From Paratinospora sagittata (Eukaryota > Streptophyta > Magnoliopsida > Ranunculales > Menispermaceae): 64,000 nt of DNA. The stretch's first letter is position 1. Every line of letters begins with the position of its first letter. Positions 33,858 through 46,595 of this stretch are shown one piece after another. A program made the translations under genes and the position numbers. The stretch is from the NCBI GenBank assembly GCA_035771175.1, contig CM069593.1, forward strand, positions 31,694,741-31,758,740, given 5' to 3'. Below the pieces are notes generated by a model. The model saw only the letters and a list, made by a program, of their open reading frames with translations, was not told the DNA's origin and did not search any database.

Positions 33858-35478
33858 GAAGAGAAAGTCTAGCTAAGGACTATAAAGAAGCACTTGTTAG
33901 GAGGCAACCCAACCCGTGTTTAGTTTTTTATGTTCTGTTTTATTTTTAGTCATTGTAGTATAGATTTTGAATTTTTATTTTTCACTAATGATATTCATTT
34001 TTGTCCCTTCTCAGGTTTCAATTCAAGTTTGGGGGTCCTCATAGATGTCAACAGCAAGAGCCATTGTGGAGCGCTGCACATATGGGCTAGGGGAGTCTTG
34101 TTACTTTTCCTTTTCTCTTGCTTTCATATGTGGATGTTTTTGCATTGAGGACAATGCATACTTTAAGTTTCGGGGGGAGTTTGAGCTTTTTGGTGTCTTT
34201 AGTGAAAATTTGTGAAAAATTTAAATTTTTGAGTTTTGATCATGAATAAATCCAAATTCCCTTATGAACTTTGATTTGATTTGATCTTGTATGTATGATC
34301 TATGAAAATGTTAGCACTTGGTTTTGAACATGATCTGTGGAAAATCAGAAAGTACTCTTAAGTCTGTGTGTTTGATTTGTTTTTCCATGTTTATTGAAAA
34401 TTTTTGTTGACTTCTGAGTATAAAATTATGATCATGAGTTCCACTTGCTATTTAAATTGAGATTTTGCAAGTTAAGCTTCATTGAATCTCACTTTTCAAA
34501 CTGAACTCTAGAACTTGGTTGATCTCTTCTTGAGGCGAAATCCTAGGAATAACATCATGAGAGATATGATTTAAGCCATTTTTGGACAGTTTGAGATATA
34601 AAGCCCACCTAGTTGTGTAGTACCCCTAGTTACCCTATTTTAAGCCTTATATACTATTCTTTGTCACCTAAATTGATTAGCCAAGGCCTGTGATTAATAT
34701 TCCCCTATTTTTCACCCTTGCACCCTTAACTCTTTGAAGTAGATGAATTGTAATGGGTTGGGTCGTTTTCATGGGAATTTATGTGTAAATATGCTATAGA
34801 ATGAGAATGTATCTGAAGGTGATGAGAAAAGATCAAAATGGTTCAAAATATGTGAAAAAGAAGAAAAAGAAAGATGAAGAAAAATAATAATGAAAAGAAA
34901 ATGTACAGTTCTTCATCAATGAGTGAATTGAATAAGTTTGGGGGAATGTAAAGGGTGATGTGATGATTCATTTTGTAAGGCATGAGATGTTTAAAGGTGC
35001 TACATATAAAAGATGTTTTGGGTGTATTGAGCTTCATTTTATCTATGTTATCAAACCCTTAACTTTAGCCTTACGTCACAAACTAGCAAAGTCCTATTGA
35101 TCTTAATTGGTGTGAGTCCTACATTAGTGGAGAGAAGTGTAAAAAACAAGCATATGAAGTTCATGTTTTGTTTTGTTGAGATTATATTTTTATCTTGCTT
35201 GCATTGGTCTATATGATTTATGAGTGGTCATGTGAATGATTTCTTTTGCTTATTTGTCAATGATGATAGAAAAGAAGACATGGTTTGGTAGGTTGAAATT
35301 CTAGACAACAAGTTTAAACTTTTGAAGTTTTCCTGAGTTTTGTTGTATGAGATGTATGTTATCTTTAAGATCATTAGAACCCATTCTAGTTAATCAAATC
35401 CTTGTTCATCTTAGAATATGTGTGGAGTCTTGTTTGTCCAACTTTCATTTTTCTCTTTGCTCGGGACTATCAAAGTCT
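33858..35478 (+). other. Non-coding 3' region with polypurine-like tracts
   Basis: Opens with AAGCACTTGTTAGGAGGCAACCCAACC (33891-33917), a 'GGAGGCAACCCAA' motif I associate with the end of coding regions in Athila-type elements. TTTGGGGG-type tracts occur at about 34028, 34166 (CGGGGGGAG), 34937 and 35481. Only the last adjoins the LTR. No further ORF is supported. Confidence 0.55.
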
Positions 35479-35493
35479 AAGTTTGGGGGAATT
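35479..35493 (+). other. Polypurine tract before the 3' LTR
   Basis: AAGTTTGGGGGAATT lies immediately upstream of TGATAAG at 35494. Its position and composition fit the plus-strand primer of the element. Confidence 0.7.
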
Positions 35494-36984
35494 TGATAAG
35501 TTGAGTTTTAGTAGTTAGTTTGCATGTTAATTTTATAGATTTTAGGTTCATTTAGTTAGTTTTTAGGTGTTTTGCATGATTAATATATTTAGTTGTTTTA
35601 GATGCATTTAGGTTTTATTTTAGGTTTTTATAGTTTTTTTTATCATGAATAAATGTTTTTTTGATACATGTTAATATCATAGAAGTCACAAGTTTTGAAT
35701 ACATTGCATTTTAGTTAATACTTTAATTAATTGTATAGAATTTACATTTGTTTACACTTTGTTTTATAGGTAAATAAAGAGCTCAAAAGTGGGTTGAAAC
35801 AAGGTCCAAATAGTATCCAAAAGAAGTCACGAACATGTGCAAGAAGTGTGCAAAAAGTGGAAAAATAAGCTAAGTCCACAAATCAACACCACAAAAACCC
35901 GTGGGTGGGCGCCGCGACACCTAGGTTCGCAACTTTACTCGACTTTTTTGTTTTGGCCATAACTTTCTCAATTCAACTCCGAATTGGACGCGGTTTGTTT
36001 CTATGGATTGCTTATTTGAAATAATACCAGGTGCAAGGGTTTTAAGGGGGATTAGAAGTGATTAAAAAGAAGAAAAAAGGGCAAGGAAAAATGGGGAGAC
36101 CATTATTTAGGTTTTCAAAACAGAAAGATGAACAAGAGAAGAGACAACAAGAAGGAGTTGTAGATTTGAAGCTTGAAGAAGAAGGGGATTTCTTTACTTA
36201 TTATTTCAATTAGAACTTGTTTCAATGATTTCCTATTTGAACCTTTATCTTGTATCCATAGATTGGTTTATGAACTAAATATATAATCTAGAGTTTTGAT
36301 TTAGCTATGTTGAATTTTGTAATTGTGTCATTGTTTATGTGTTTTTGAGCAATCTTTTGGGTTTATTTGTGATTCTCCATGCTTAATGCTTTCAAATTGC
36401 TGATCACCCTTTGAATGAACTTAGATTTGATTTCTTACACTCGAGAGAGGTGTTATCGAATTGGAGCAAGGGATTTGTAACCTAGAGTAGAGTATCGAGT
36501 CGAGAGACCTACAAAACCCTTTGAAATCTATTAAAATGAATCATAGAACCTTAGACATTCTTGATCTAAAGGTTTGTCACTCGAGAGAGGGAATCGATAG
36601 ATCGAGAGTAGATATTCAAGCTATCACTCGAGAGAGGGGTTTGAATGAAAAAGGATTCAAGATTTATAAATTTCAGAAAATAATTCTTAACACAATTATT
36701 AGAGATCATGAGAGACAACATAGTGAGATCTAAACTCTAGAACTATAAATCCATTGATTTCTTTCCAATTTCCATTTGATTTGCATTGTTTTGTTTGATT
36801 TTGTTCATTTTACATCTTAGCAATCAAATCATCTCTTTGTTATCACCTAGATAAAACCATTCATGATTGTAGAATTGGGCATTTTTAATAGTAAAATTAC
36901 CTTCCGTGTGGATACGATAACCCACTCACCATGGGTATTATAACTTGATTTTCGTATACTTGCGAATTTAAATAAATACGATCA
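35494..36984 (+). repeat. 3' LTR of the non-autonomous element (family F)
   Basis: Starts TGATAAGTTGAGTTTTAG and ends AAATACGATCA (1491 bp). Its last 511 bp match the 5' LTR remnant. Several ATCACTCGAGAGAGG-type words recur. Sequences near 35940-36005 (TTTTGGCCATAACTTTCTCA and GAATTGGACG(C/T)GGTT) also occur in family D at 15476-15520, so these TGATA-type LTRs share a U3/R module. Confidence 0.8.
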
Positions 36985-36989
36985 ACAAT

Positions 36990-39900
36990 ACCCTGTCAAC
37001 CTTCAAGAATACACAATTCTCAAAACTTTCGTCAGCATGTCCTCATAAAATGGACATCTCATACATAAACCTGATCATATCAATCAATTCACATATATAA
37101 AACCATCCACATTTATTTAATCATCACCATAATATTAACATATTACCTCAATGTCTCTTATTTTCCATTGTCCATCCACAAGGTCATATTCATATCATCA
37201 GTCCACTCATCTAAGTAATAATACTTACATATGGGATTATAATTATACATTATCAAAAGTAAACAAGTTTAAAACACTCCATACATACATCACAAAAGAA
37301 GATCTAAAGAGCCCCCTACTCTTATCTCGCCTTTCACTTTTTTTTTATGTCTTTACCTGAAATATTAGAGGGGAGTGGGTGAGCTATAACATGCTAAGTG
37401 AATATTTTCTATTATGACAATTATATGCATTTATGTAAACATATAATTTAAAGCATAAAAACACTTATCAAAACACTTATGCAACATTCAAATAACATAT
37501 ACATGCTCTATAACACCCTGAAAATCATTTCATGTAGCCCATAACCCAATTGCATTTTTCTCAAACTCTATGTGTTTGCCTTGATGTGTTTGGTGTTATT
37601 TGATGTTTGTTGTGTTGTGTTTATGTGTTAATTTCATGATAACTTTATGTGGGGTGCATCAAATGGACTTGGGGACATTAGAAATGAGTCCGGAACGCAT
37701 TTTTACATAGAAAACGTCTGGCTATACGCAAAATTTCGACGTGTATTGTGCGCACAATGACGAAATGAAGTTTGAAAATTCTGGCACAGAGTGAAGCGCG
37801 CTCCATGCCTGAAAAATCCAGTTTTTTGACAGATTTTTGTGTGTGGGCCCAATTTTGAGTGTTTAAGCAATGTACACCTAATTTTTGGTCATTTGCACGT
37901 TTTTTACTTGGAGAAGAAAGGAAAAGGGTGGAGAGGAGATAAAGTGGAGAAAAGCTAGGGTTTTTGAGGTCCCTTGCTCAAATCTCACCCAAGGTGATAT
38001 GATTTCCCATTTTTCTTCCGTTAGTCTTTTTCATTTGTGCAAATGAGTTGTATTTTGACCTAAGGAATGCTATGGGCTTTTAGTTAAGGGTGTTCCAAAC
38101 CTAGGGCTGCTTTGCATGTATGTTTTTATGAACCCTGGTGTTGAATGGAAGCCATTAATACCATTTTCCCCAATTTCTCACTTGGATTTGGTGGAACACT
38201 TTGTAAATGGACCTACCCTTGGTTCATGGCCTTAGAATTTTCCAAATAGCTTGCATGTCATCTATGTTAGGCTTGTGGATGCTAGAAACTGATCCATGCA
38301 TTTTGTTAGAGATTTCCATGGTGAAATCATAAGGTTTAGAACAAATGGCTCTTACTTGGTTCCTTGACAGAGTTGAGAACAAGCCTTGCATGTCAACTAT
38401 GTTGACCTAGTGGCCATTGTTGATAAACCCATTATGCAAAATCAGTGATATATATGGCTGAACGTGGTGACCTAGTGTAAATCGGCAATATGGCCTAAGT
38501 ATGAAAAATTCCATATTTTAGGGCTTTTGATGTTTTTGACCTAAAATCATTGAATTGATGCGATTTATGTCTAATTAAGCATGATTAGGGTTGATTATGC
38601 TACTGGTTAGGTGGTGGTGACCATGTCATGAGTTAGACCTACTTGTAACCAAATTCTCCAATTTGGGCATGTTTATGCCCAAGGATGGAAAATTAGTATT
38701 TTTGATGAATTGAGTGATTTATGAGTGGGAATTAGGCATTTGAGGCCTATGGCATGTATTTTTGTGTTGTATGTAGTAATTAGATGGGATTTAGGCCTAC
38801 TGGTCATATGCGGGCTGATTTAAGGTTAATGTACATGTCTATGTGGTTGAACATAAGAATTTGATATTTGTATGGGCGATGATGATTACTTCAGGATCTT
38901 GATTTTGGTTTATTCGGTTTGGTTATCGTGTGTGGTTAGATACTCTCGTGAGGCTTGGTTCTAAGTAGACTTCATTTATGTTTAAATCTTTTATGTCATC
39001 ATATTACTTATATGTTTTATGTTGAAAGCATGAATGTGTTCTAATGGTTTGAATGATGCATTGATATAAGAAAACCTTACAACCTTGGTTTGGCTCATCT
39101 ATTTGGCTAGTAGGGAGACTTAACCTTGTCATATGAGGGTTTTAGAAAGTAAGTATTTGGGGATGGGAACGGTACGGTAAAATAGACATGGACTAATAGC
39201 CCCAAATGAATATGATTGGGTATAGAAACAATACGGTGAAATAGACGTGGACTAGTAACCCCAATGCATATGGAATGTGGAATCCAAATGATAGGCTTTT
39301 ATTTGCATCGAATTTTATTATAAATGCTTGATATCTATATGTTATGAGCTTTAAATCATTCTACACATTGACATGCATACATGGTATTTTATTGATGAGT
39401 AATGATAGCACATATGAATTCTATTCACTGGGCACCGTTGGCTCATCTTCATTTCCCTTTTTCAGGTCCTTCTGCTCAGGATAAGGGGAAGGAAGTAGTC
39501 ATATCTTGAGGGCCTTGCCGGCTTAGAGTTTAAGGCCTCAACGTGAGTTAGGAGGCATTTCTTTTGTGAACTTTGTTTTCATTATGATGTAAATATATTT
39601 TGGACTATGTAATTATATCACTTATCACTTTTGTAGTATTTGGTGAGTTGGGACTTGTTAGATAGGCCATGAGGGTATATGGCGGTTGTTTTTTTTTTTT
39701 TTTGTACCCGTGGTTTTTAGATCTTTATGTGTAATGTCCATCTTGATGAACTATTGGGATAGTGGATTATTTATGGATTTATCTTGTCTTCAATTATTAT
39801 GGATGACAGGATTGTTTTGGATAAGGCTAGTAGAATCTCAACCACCTCACATGGGTTGAGGGGTAGTTGGAGATGCCTACGCCAGGTATCCCGCCCCAGC

Positions 39901-41057
39901 ATTCCGCATGCCATTCCCTATGGGGTTGGTGGTCCGGGGTGTGGGGACGTCACATGCTCACAACATACTTCAACAAATCATGCAAGGTTTTGAAAAAAAT
40001 CCACAATCTCCCCCCTTCAAAGTAATTGAGCGGGTCTAACCCTTTGTATGGCCTCTACAAGGTAGCCAACCTTTAATTACTCAATTCAGAATTTAATTCA
40101 AGGATTGATAATCCTGGTTAGGACAACCCACTGCACAATGAGGTTACATATAACACTCACCCAGGACTAATTCTCAATGGAACGAACTTATGTTTGAGTC
40201 GCCTTTGCAAGTCTAACATGTTCCAATGCTAAAACATTTCATGAATTACAATAAAATACAATGATCAATTCAATACATAACAAGCTTACATTCAAATCAT
40301 TTTCTATCTACAATGTCATATAAAGAAACCAAAACAAAGGAAATACTCACAATGGTTTTTTCACTAACACTAACTCAAATGGACACCCCCACCAAAAACA
40401 GGTCACTTGTGACCATTACATCAATCACCAAATGCCTAAATTCAGATTTCCAACTATGGAGTTTTGCAATTCAAATTGTTTTTAATCACAATTATCCAGC
40501 AAAACATATTTAAATCAACTAAAACCTCCATTAATGGAGCTCTGAAGCCTCAGCTACTTCAACAACTGGGGTGGAACATTCTACCATTACAATACCTTAA
40601 TTTTACAAGATTTCAAACCCAAATCACTTGCAGAATATCAAAAAAACACTTACCAATCAAAGAAACCCTCAGCCCTTACCTTGGATTTGATCTCCCAAGC
40701 TCTTTCCTCTCGTTCCCTTTTCGTTCTTCTACTCATTTCCAGTTCTTTCTAGCTCAAATGAGTTGAAAATTGGCAAAAATCAAGTTTTAAAACCATAAAC
40801 CGCCTCACCGTCATTTTAAAAAAACACTGTCAAACTGTGAGGAGCGCGCTTCTCCTTCGCCCAGAAAATAGAATTTCACCAAAACCCGTGAGGAGCACAC
40901 TTCTCCCTTGACATGAGCGTGCTTATTTGAAGTTTTTCAGAAACACTACTCTCGGATTTTTCACCATGAAAGCGTGCTTCTCCCTTAGGAGCATACTTCT
41001 CACTGTTTCAACTTGAAGATTTCATTCTAAGTGTTATTCCAATTGTCCAATTATGGT
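36990..41057 (-). mobile_element. Tekay-like LTR in minus orientation, split by the LTR at 37509-39954
   Basis: The reverse complement contains the shared LTR block at about 37345-37420 (ATTCACTTAGCATG, then TTTCAGGTAA). At 40080-40180 it holds the complement of 'GGAATTAG.CC.GG.TGAGTGTTAT', which family A shows at 4308-4332. Outer ends are approximate (TGTCAACC near 37003 on the left, decayed start near 41050 on the right). The inserted LTR and its TGCTC duplication interrupt it. Confidence 0.5.
37509..39954 (+). mobile_element. Solo LTR, Tekay-like, family B
   Basis: Starts TATAACACCCTG, a TG-to-TA change of the usual terminus, and ends GGGGACGTCACA (2446 bp). It has a perfect 5-bp target duplication TGCTC (37504-37508 and 39955-39959). 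The shared block is at about 39421-39470 (TTCACTGGGCACCGTTGGCTC, then TTTTTCAGGTCC). The 3' end carries a conserved stretch from CCACCTCACATGGGTTGAGG to the CCGGGGTGTGGGG terminus. Same family as 42657-45663. Confidence 0.85.
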
Positions 41058-43079
41058 CTTAGTATAACACCCTGTACTTTTAATTATATACCTACGTTGA
41101 CGGATACGTATATGTACGCATATACATATGTAAGAGTTAAACGTATATGTGTATAAGCATACATAAATTAAGTAGATTGTATTATTAAATGTCATACTAT
41201 CATTTTATAAAATGATATAAATGACCTTGATATTATAAAATATTATAAACTATTATAAGATATTATAAGAATATCTTATCTCCCTCATTCTCTTACTTAT
41301 CTCATCCTCTCATCTCTCTCAAACGTGAAACATAAAAAATAAAAAAATAAAAAAGAGAAGAAGAAACAGAGAAGGGAGAAACGAAAGAGATAAGGAAGAG
41401 AAAAAAAGGGGAGAACGCGCAATCTTCGCAGAATCGGGACCTATGGTAAGTATTTTCACTCTAGTTCTTCGTGAAATCAATATCTAAGCTAGATGTAACG
41501 TTTCTTTTGGCGTGATTTTTGTTATGGGAGCCATTTTACGGAGTTTCTAAAAATTGAGGTTTCGACCCAACTCGAATAAAAATCCTCTAGGAAGGTTGAA
41601 AAACACTTCTTAGGTTGTAGGAACCTTAAATATAAGGTTAGATTGAATTTATTTGTTAGTTTGAAATTTTTATAAATATTGAAAGTTGATTTACTACTTG
41701 AAACCTTAGATTTGATATTGGAGACATTTGGAACTCCACTAAAACACGATGAAACTTCGGTTTGAGACTATAGAAAGATAGATATACTAATTCCATACAT
41801 TTTGATGTGAATATCATGATTTTTGGATATGATTTGATATTTTTAGTAACTAAATATATGATTTTGGTGAGTAAAATTGACTTGGGATGCCTCCGCGAGC
41901 ATGTAAAATCTCAGTGAAATACCTGTTGAGGGTAGTAGAATGATAGAATGACTGATTTTACACGTGTCAATGTGAACAGAATAATTTTAGGAATGTTTTA
42001 TATTTTTAATAAAATTGATATATGTTTCTATGTGCTTATGTGAGTACTTTGGTGTTGAAATCTAGCTTAAATGATGCATTTTCATGGAAAAATAACTCCA
42101 TCTCAGTTGTTGAACCAGCTCGGAAATTTGAGTATTAGTAATGGTGTTTTGGTGAGTTTAAATGGTGTTTAGTTGATTTTCATGATGATCTATGGCTTGA
42201 ATTACCTAATTGCAGTGTTTGAATTTAGAGATTAAGTGCATGGATAAATGTTCTTGAGGAAGCAATTATAATGGACATTTGATGATGCAAGTAACCTTGA
42301 TGCTTATTGTTGCTGGATTTAGAGTGTATATTGTCTTAGAAACCTCGTGTAACCACTGTGAGTGTAGTTTTCTTGATTTGGTTCTTGTATGACATTGTAT
42401 ATATATAAAATGTTTGATTGTATGCATGTTATATTTATATGTAATGCATTAAGTTTTTATTGATCATGCAAATTAATTTTTAGCATTTGGAGCTTATGAT
42501 AACGTCATTTCGTTAGGAATTAGACCCGGATGAGGTTTTGCGAAACCTTATTGTCAGTAGGCATGTCCTAACAAGGTTTACGATCTTTGAAATAACTGTG
42601 AATTGGGTAATGAGAGGTTGTGGCTACCTTATAACGGCTATACAAGGGTTAGACCCTGTGACGCCCCGAAAATTATTTCATCTAGCCCATAACCCAATTG
42701 CACTTTGCCCAAACTCTATGTGTTGCCTTGATATGTTTGGTGTTTGTTTGATGGTTGTTTAATGTTTGTATAGTTGATGCTTGATAATGTATATAAATAT
42801 GTGTATCATAAATTGTATATGGGTCATGTTAAATTAAAGTATAATGCATATGTTATTATTTATGCATGAGCCCATTAAACCATGAATTGATATGGGTTAG
42901 GATTGATTGAATAAAAGGATAAATGAGAATGAAAATTTGGTGTATTAAATGGATTGAACATTTAAAATACATGGAAGCATGAGATTGGTTAAAGTACATG
43001 TGGTTGGTATGGGTAGTATGAGACCAACACATGTGAAGGTTGGTGCATGAAAGTGGACAAGTGTCCCATGCCCACTTCT

Positions 43080-43238
43080 AGAATCCAAGAATGTGCTAGA
43101 AAATAAGGTGAGTGGAGGAGAGAATCCAAGAATGTGCTAGAAAATGAGGTGAGTGGAGGAAAGAATCCAAGAATGTGCTAGAAAGTGAGGTGAGTGGAAG
43201 AAGGAATCAAGGAAGTGCTAGAAAGAGGTGAGTGGAGA
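43080..43238 (+). repeat. 41-bp minisatellite, about four units
   Basis: Unit starts at 43080, 43121, 43162 and 43203, with core AGAATCCAAGAATGTGCTAG and GAGGTGAGTGGA. It is followed by a purine-only GGAAAGAAGAGAAA run to about 43300. It lies in the LTR 42657-45663 and is absent from its family member at 37509. Confidence 0.85.
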
Positions 43239-43434
43239 GAAAGGAAAGAAGAAGAGAAAGAAAAGAAGAGAAAGGAAAGAAGAAGAGAAAGAAGGAGAGA
43301 GTTGCAGGAGGAAGATCCCTGCGACATTTTCATCAAAGAGGTGGATCTTGCGAATACATGGTCAGATTGAGCTCAAAATTTGTCAACAAGTTCGTAGCTT
43401 ATGGTTATTCATTCTGACGGTGAAGATCTTGATC

Positions 43435-43790
43435 CGAGGTTTCTTCTAAGAGATCTAACCTCTCAAACAAAGCTGGTCGGAAAGTCTGGAATTCTCGCGC
43501 CGTTCCGCTCACACTTCTAGATCTCCTTAATCTACCGTTGGATGGATATAAAATTTGGGTATGTCGTGTACAACTGATATTTCTGAATTCTGAACGGTGG
43601 AGATCTTGATTTAGGGTCTCTTCTGAGAGATCCGACCTCTGAAACAAAGCTGGTCAGAGATTCTGAATTTCTCGTGATGTTTCGCTCAAACTTATAGATC
43701 TCATAACTCTACCGTTGGATGGATATCAAATTTGGGTATGTAGTTTATAATTGATATTTTTGTATTATGAACGGTGGAGATGTGTATTCG
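43435..43790 (+). repeat. About 180-bp tandem duplication in a Tekay-like LTR
   Basis: Two copies (about 43435-43617 and 43618-43790) share AGAGATC.(A/G)ACCTCT, AACAAAGCTGGTC, CTACCGTTGGATGGATAT, AAATTTGGGTATGT and GAACGGTGGAGAT. A similar sequence occurs once in the degenerate LTR near 6750-6990 (GGTGAAGATCTTGATC, CACCGTTAGATTG). Confidence 0.8.
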
Positions 43791-46595
43791 TTTAGTATGT
43801 TGTGTGATATAGTCATCTGAGTTTGAGTATTTGCAGCAGGAAAGGAGAAATTGTCTGATTAGAGACTTGTTCATCAAATATACTTATCTTTTCGGTCCAC
43901 CGTAGGATTGGGCTGATATTTGGACAGAAGGTTTGTATCTTCACATACTTCAATCTGTACGGTTGATTTTGTGATTACATATTTTTGTTGGTATATTGAT
44001 ACATCTGAACAGAATAGTAAATGAAGAATTGGTAGGGTTGCTTGTATTAGACCTAAATTTAGAATATGAACTTAGACCTTTCCAAATAGCTTGCATGTCA
44101 ACTATGTTGACCTAGTTGCCATTGTTGATGAACCCATGATGCAAAATCAGTGATATACATGGCTGAACATGGTGACCTAGTGTAAATCGACAATATGGCC
44201 TAAGTATGGAAAATTTCATATTTTAGGGCTTTTGATGCTTTTGGCCTAGAATCATTGAATTGATGCAACTTATGTTTAATTAAGCATGATTAGAGTTGAT
44301 TATGCTACTGATTTGGTGGTTGTGACCATATCATGGGTTAGGCCTACTTGTGATCAAGTGACCAACGTTGGGCATGTTTATGCCTAAGGAATTGAAAATC
44401 AGTATTTTTGATTAATAGAATGGTTTATGTATGAGAACTATGTATTAGAGGCCTAAGTCATGTGATTTGAGTTGAATGATGGGATTAGATGGGATTTAGG
44501 CCTATTGTTTATATGTGGGCTGATTTAGGGTTGATGTGTAATGTCTATGTGATTGAGCATAGAAATTGATGTATGTTTCAGGATCTTGATTGGGTTGATT
44601 CGGTTTGGTGGTCGTGTGTGGTTAAATACTCTCGCGAGGCTTGGTTGTGAGTAGACTTCATTTATGATTATATCTTTTATGTCATCATGTCACTTATATA
44701 TTGTATGTTGAAAGCATGAATGTGTTCTAATGTTTTGAATGATGCATTGATTTGAGAAAACCTTATGACTTTGGTTGGGCCCGTCTATCTGGCTAATAGG
44801 GGGACTTAACCTTGTCATAGGAGGGTTTTAGGAAAGGAAGAGATTGGGGTCAACGGTACGGTGAAATAGACGTGCACTAGTAACCCAAAATAAACATGAT
44901 TGGGATCAACGGTACGGTGAAATAGACGTATACTAGTAACCCAATGCATGTGGAATGTGGATCCAAATTGATAAGCTTTTACTTGCATCGAACTTATTAT
45001 AAATGTTTGATATTTATATGTTATGAGCTTTAAATCATGCTACACATTGACATGCATACATGATATTTATTGATGAGTATTGATAGCATATCTGAATTCT
45101 ATTCACTGGGCACCGTTGGCTCACCCTCATTTTCCTCTTTCAGGTCCTTCTGTCCCGAATAAGGGCAAAGGAGTAGTTATATCTTGAGGGCCTTGCCTGC
45201 GAGAGAATCCAAAGCCTCGATGTGAGTTGTGAGGCATTTTGATTGAACTGTGTTTTAAATTATGAAGTATTATATTTTGGATTATGTAATTATAACACTT
45301 ACCACATTGTAGTATGGGTGAGTTGGGACTTGTTAGATAAACCATGTGGGCATATGACGGTTTTTATTTATACCCACAATTTTGGACTTTATGTGTATGT
45401 CAATTTTAATGGACTGTAGGGATTATGATTTTATTTATAGTTCATTTTTATGGATTATCTCTTGTCTTTGATGATTAATACGGTGGGTAGTTTTGTTTAG
45501 TACCTTTTGAAATTATGTCGTTGTTTGAGATAAGGCTCGTAGGGTCTCAACCACCTCACGGGAGTTGAGGAGTGGTCGGAGATGCCTACGCCGGGCGTCC
45601 CGCCCCGGCATTCCACATGCCATTCCCTGCGGGGTTGGTGGTCCGGGGCGCGGGGTCGTCACAAGACCCGCTCTCTTGCCTTGAAGGAGGGAAATGGTAA
45701 ATTTTTGATGAAACTGTGCACTGGTTTATTGAATGAGCATAAACTGTATATTGTGTGCATGTATGTTATTTTGATGAATGTTGCATATGTGCTTTTGAAA
45801 TATTTTAATTTAAACGATTTGATATGCCATGTTTTTCTAAATGCATGCAATTGTCAAGTCAAGAGCTATATTCACTTAGTTGTTGTTTGCTCACCCCATT
45901 TCCTTCACCATTTCAGGTACATAATCAAAAGGGATAGGAAAATTTTTAGAGTGATCAGCACCTGACTAGGACATAACATATGTTGATCTACGTATGCTTT
46001 GGAGGAAGTGGTTACTTATTTTATTTATTTTGATATGTATAAACTTATCACACATATTATATATGTATTACCATCTAGAGGGGTTATTTTGGAAAAATGA
46101 GATATCAATGGTTATTTTGGATTGTTAAGATATTTGGCGATGACATATATACTTGAACAATGAAATGTTTGATTAATGAATGACAATGGTGGTATTTTGG
46201 ATTATGATATACATGGATGGAATGGTTATATATGATGACTGAATGGTTGACATTGTGAATGATTATATATATACATATGATTTGATTTGTGGTATATCAG
46301 GTTTTGTGAAATGTCCATTTTATGGAGAAATGCCGCCGAAATTTTTAAAAATTTTGGAAAGAATTGTGAGACTATGTGAAGGCTGACAGTATATTATCTA
46401 CTATATACTGGTATGTACAATGTATAGTATACTGTGTCGGTCATATGTCAGGCTATGTCAGGGACGTCATGACACTTCGGGTATTAATAACCTATAATAC
46501 ACACACTTACACTATTCTAAGATCGTACACACACGTATATGGTTATAAATAAGACTGACAATACGTAGAAGTCAACTATTATGCTTGATTATAAT

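Larger units (their letters stand above)
31899..36984 (+). mobile_element. Non-autonomous Athila/Tat-type LTR element (5' LTR truncated)
   Basis: Order: 5' LTR remnant (31899-32400), primer-binding site (32407-32424), leader, one acidic ORF (32601-33857), about 1.6 kb of non-coding DNA with several polypurine-like tracts, and a full 3' LTR (35494-36984). No gag knuckle, protease, reverse transcriptase, RNase H or integrase is present, so it would need proteins from a partner element. The missing part of the 5' LTR was displaced by the gypsy insertion that ends at 31898. Confidence 0.75.
42657..45663 (+). mobile_element. Solo LTR, Tekay-like, family B, nested in family A
   Basis: Starts TGTGACGCCCCG and ends GGGGTCGTCACA (3007 bp), flanked on both sides by AGACCC (42651-42656 and 45664-45669). 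It is 560 bp longer than the family B copy at 37509, mainly because of the 41-bp minisatellite and the 180-bp duplication at 43080-43790. The shared block is at about 45098-45150. The target site is the AGACCC downstream of the AATTAGACCCGG landmark of the host LTR. Confidence 0.85.
41063..46474 (+). mobile_element. Tekay-like LTR, family A, interrupted by a second LTR
   Basis: Starts TATAACACCCTGTACTTTTA and ends GGGACGTCATGACA. The flanks CTTAG (41058-41062) and CTTCG (46475-46479) are a 5-bp duplication with one mismatch. It aligns with 2465-5190 throughout (for example TTCGTTAGGAATTAGACCC and CTAGATGTAACGTTT). Without the nested LTR it is about 2.4 kb. The shared block is at about 45868-45925. 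It is a solo LTR. Confidence 0.8.
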
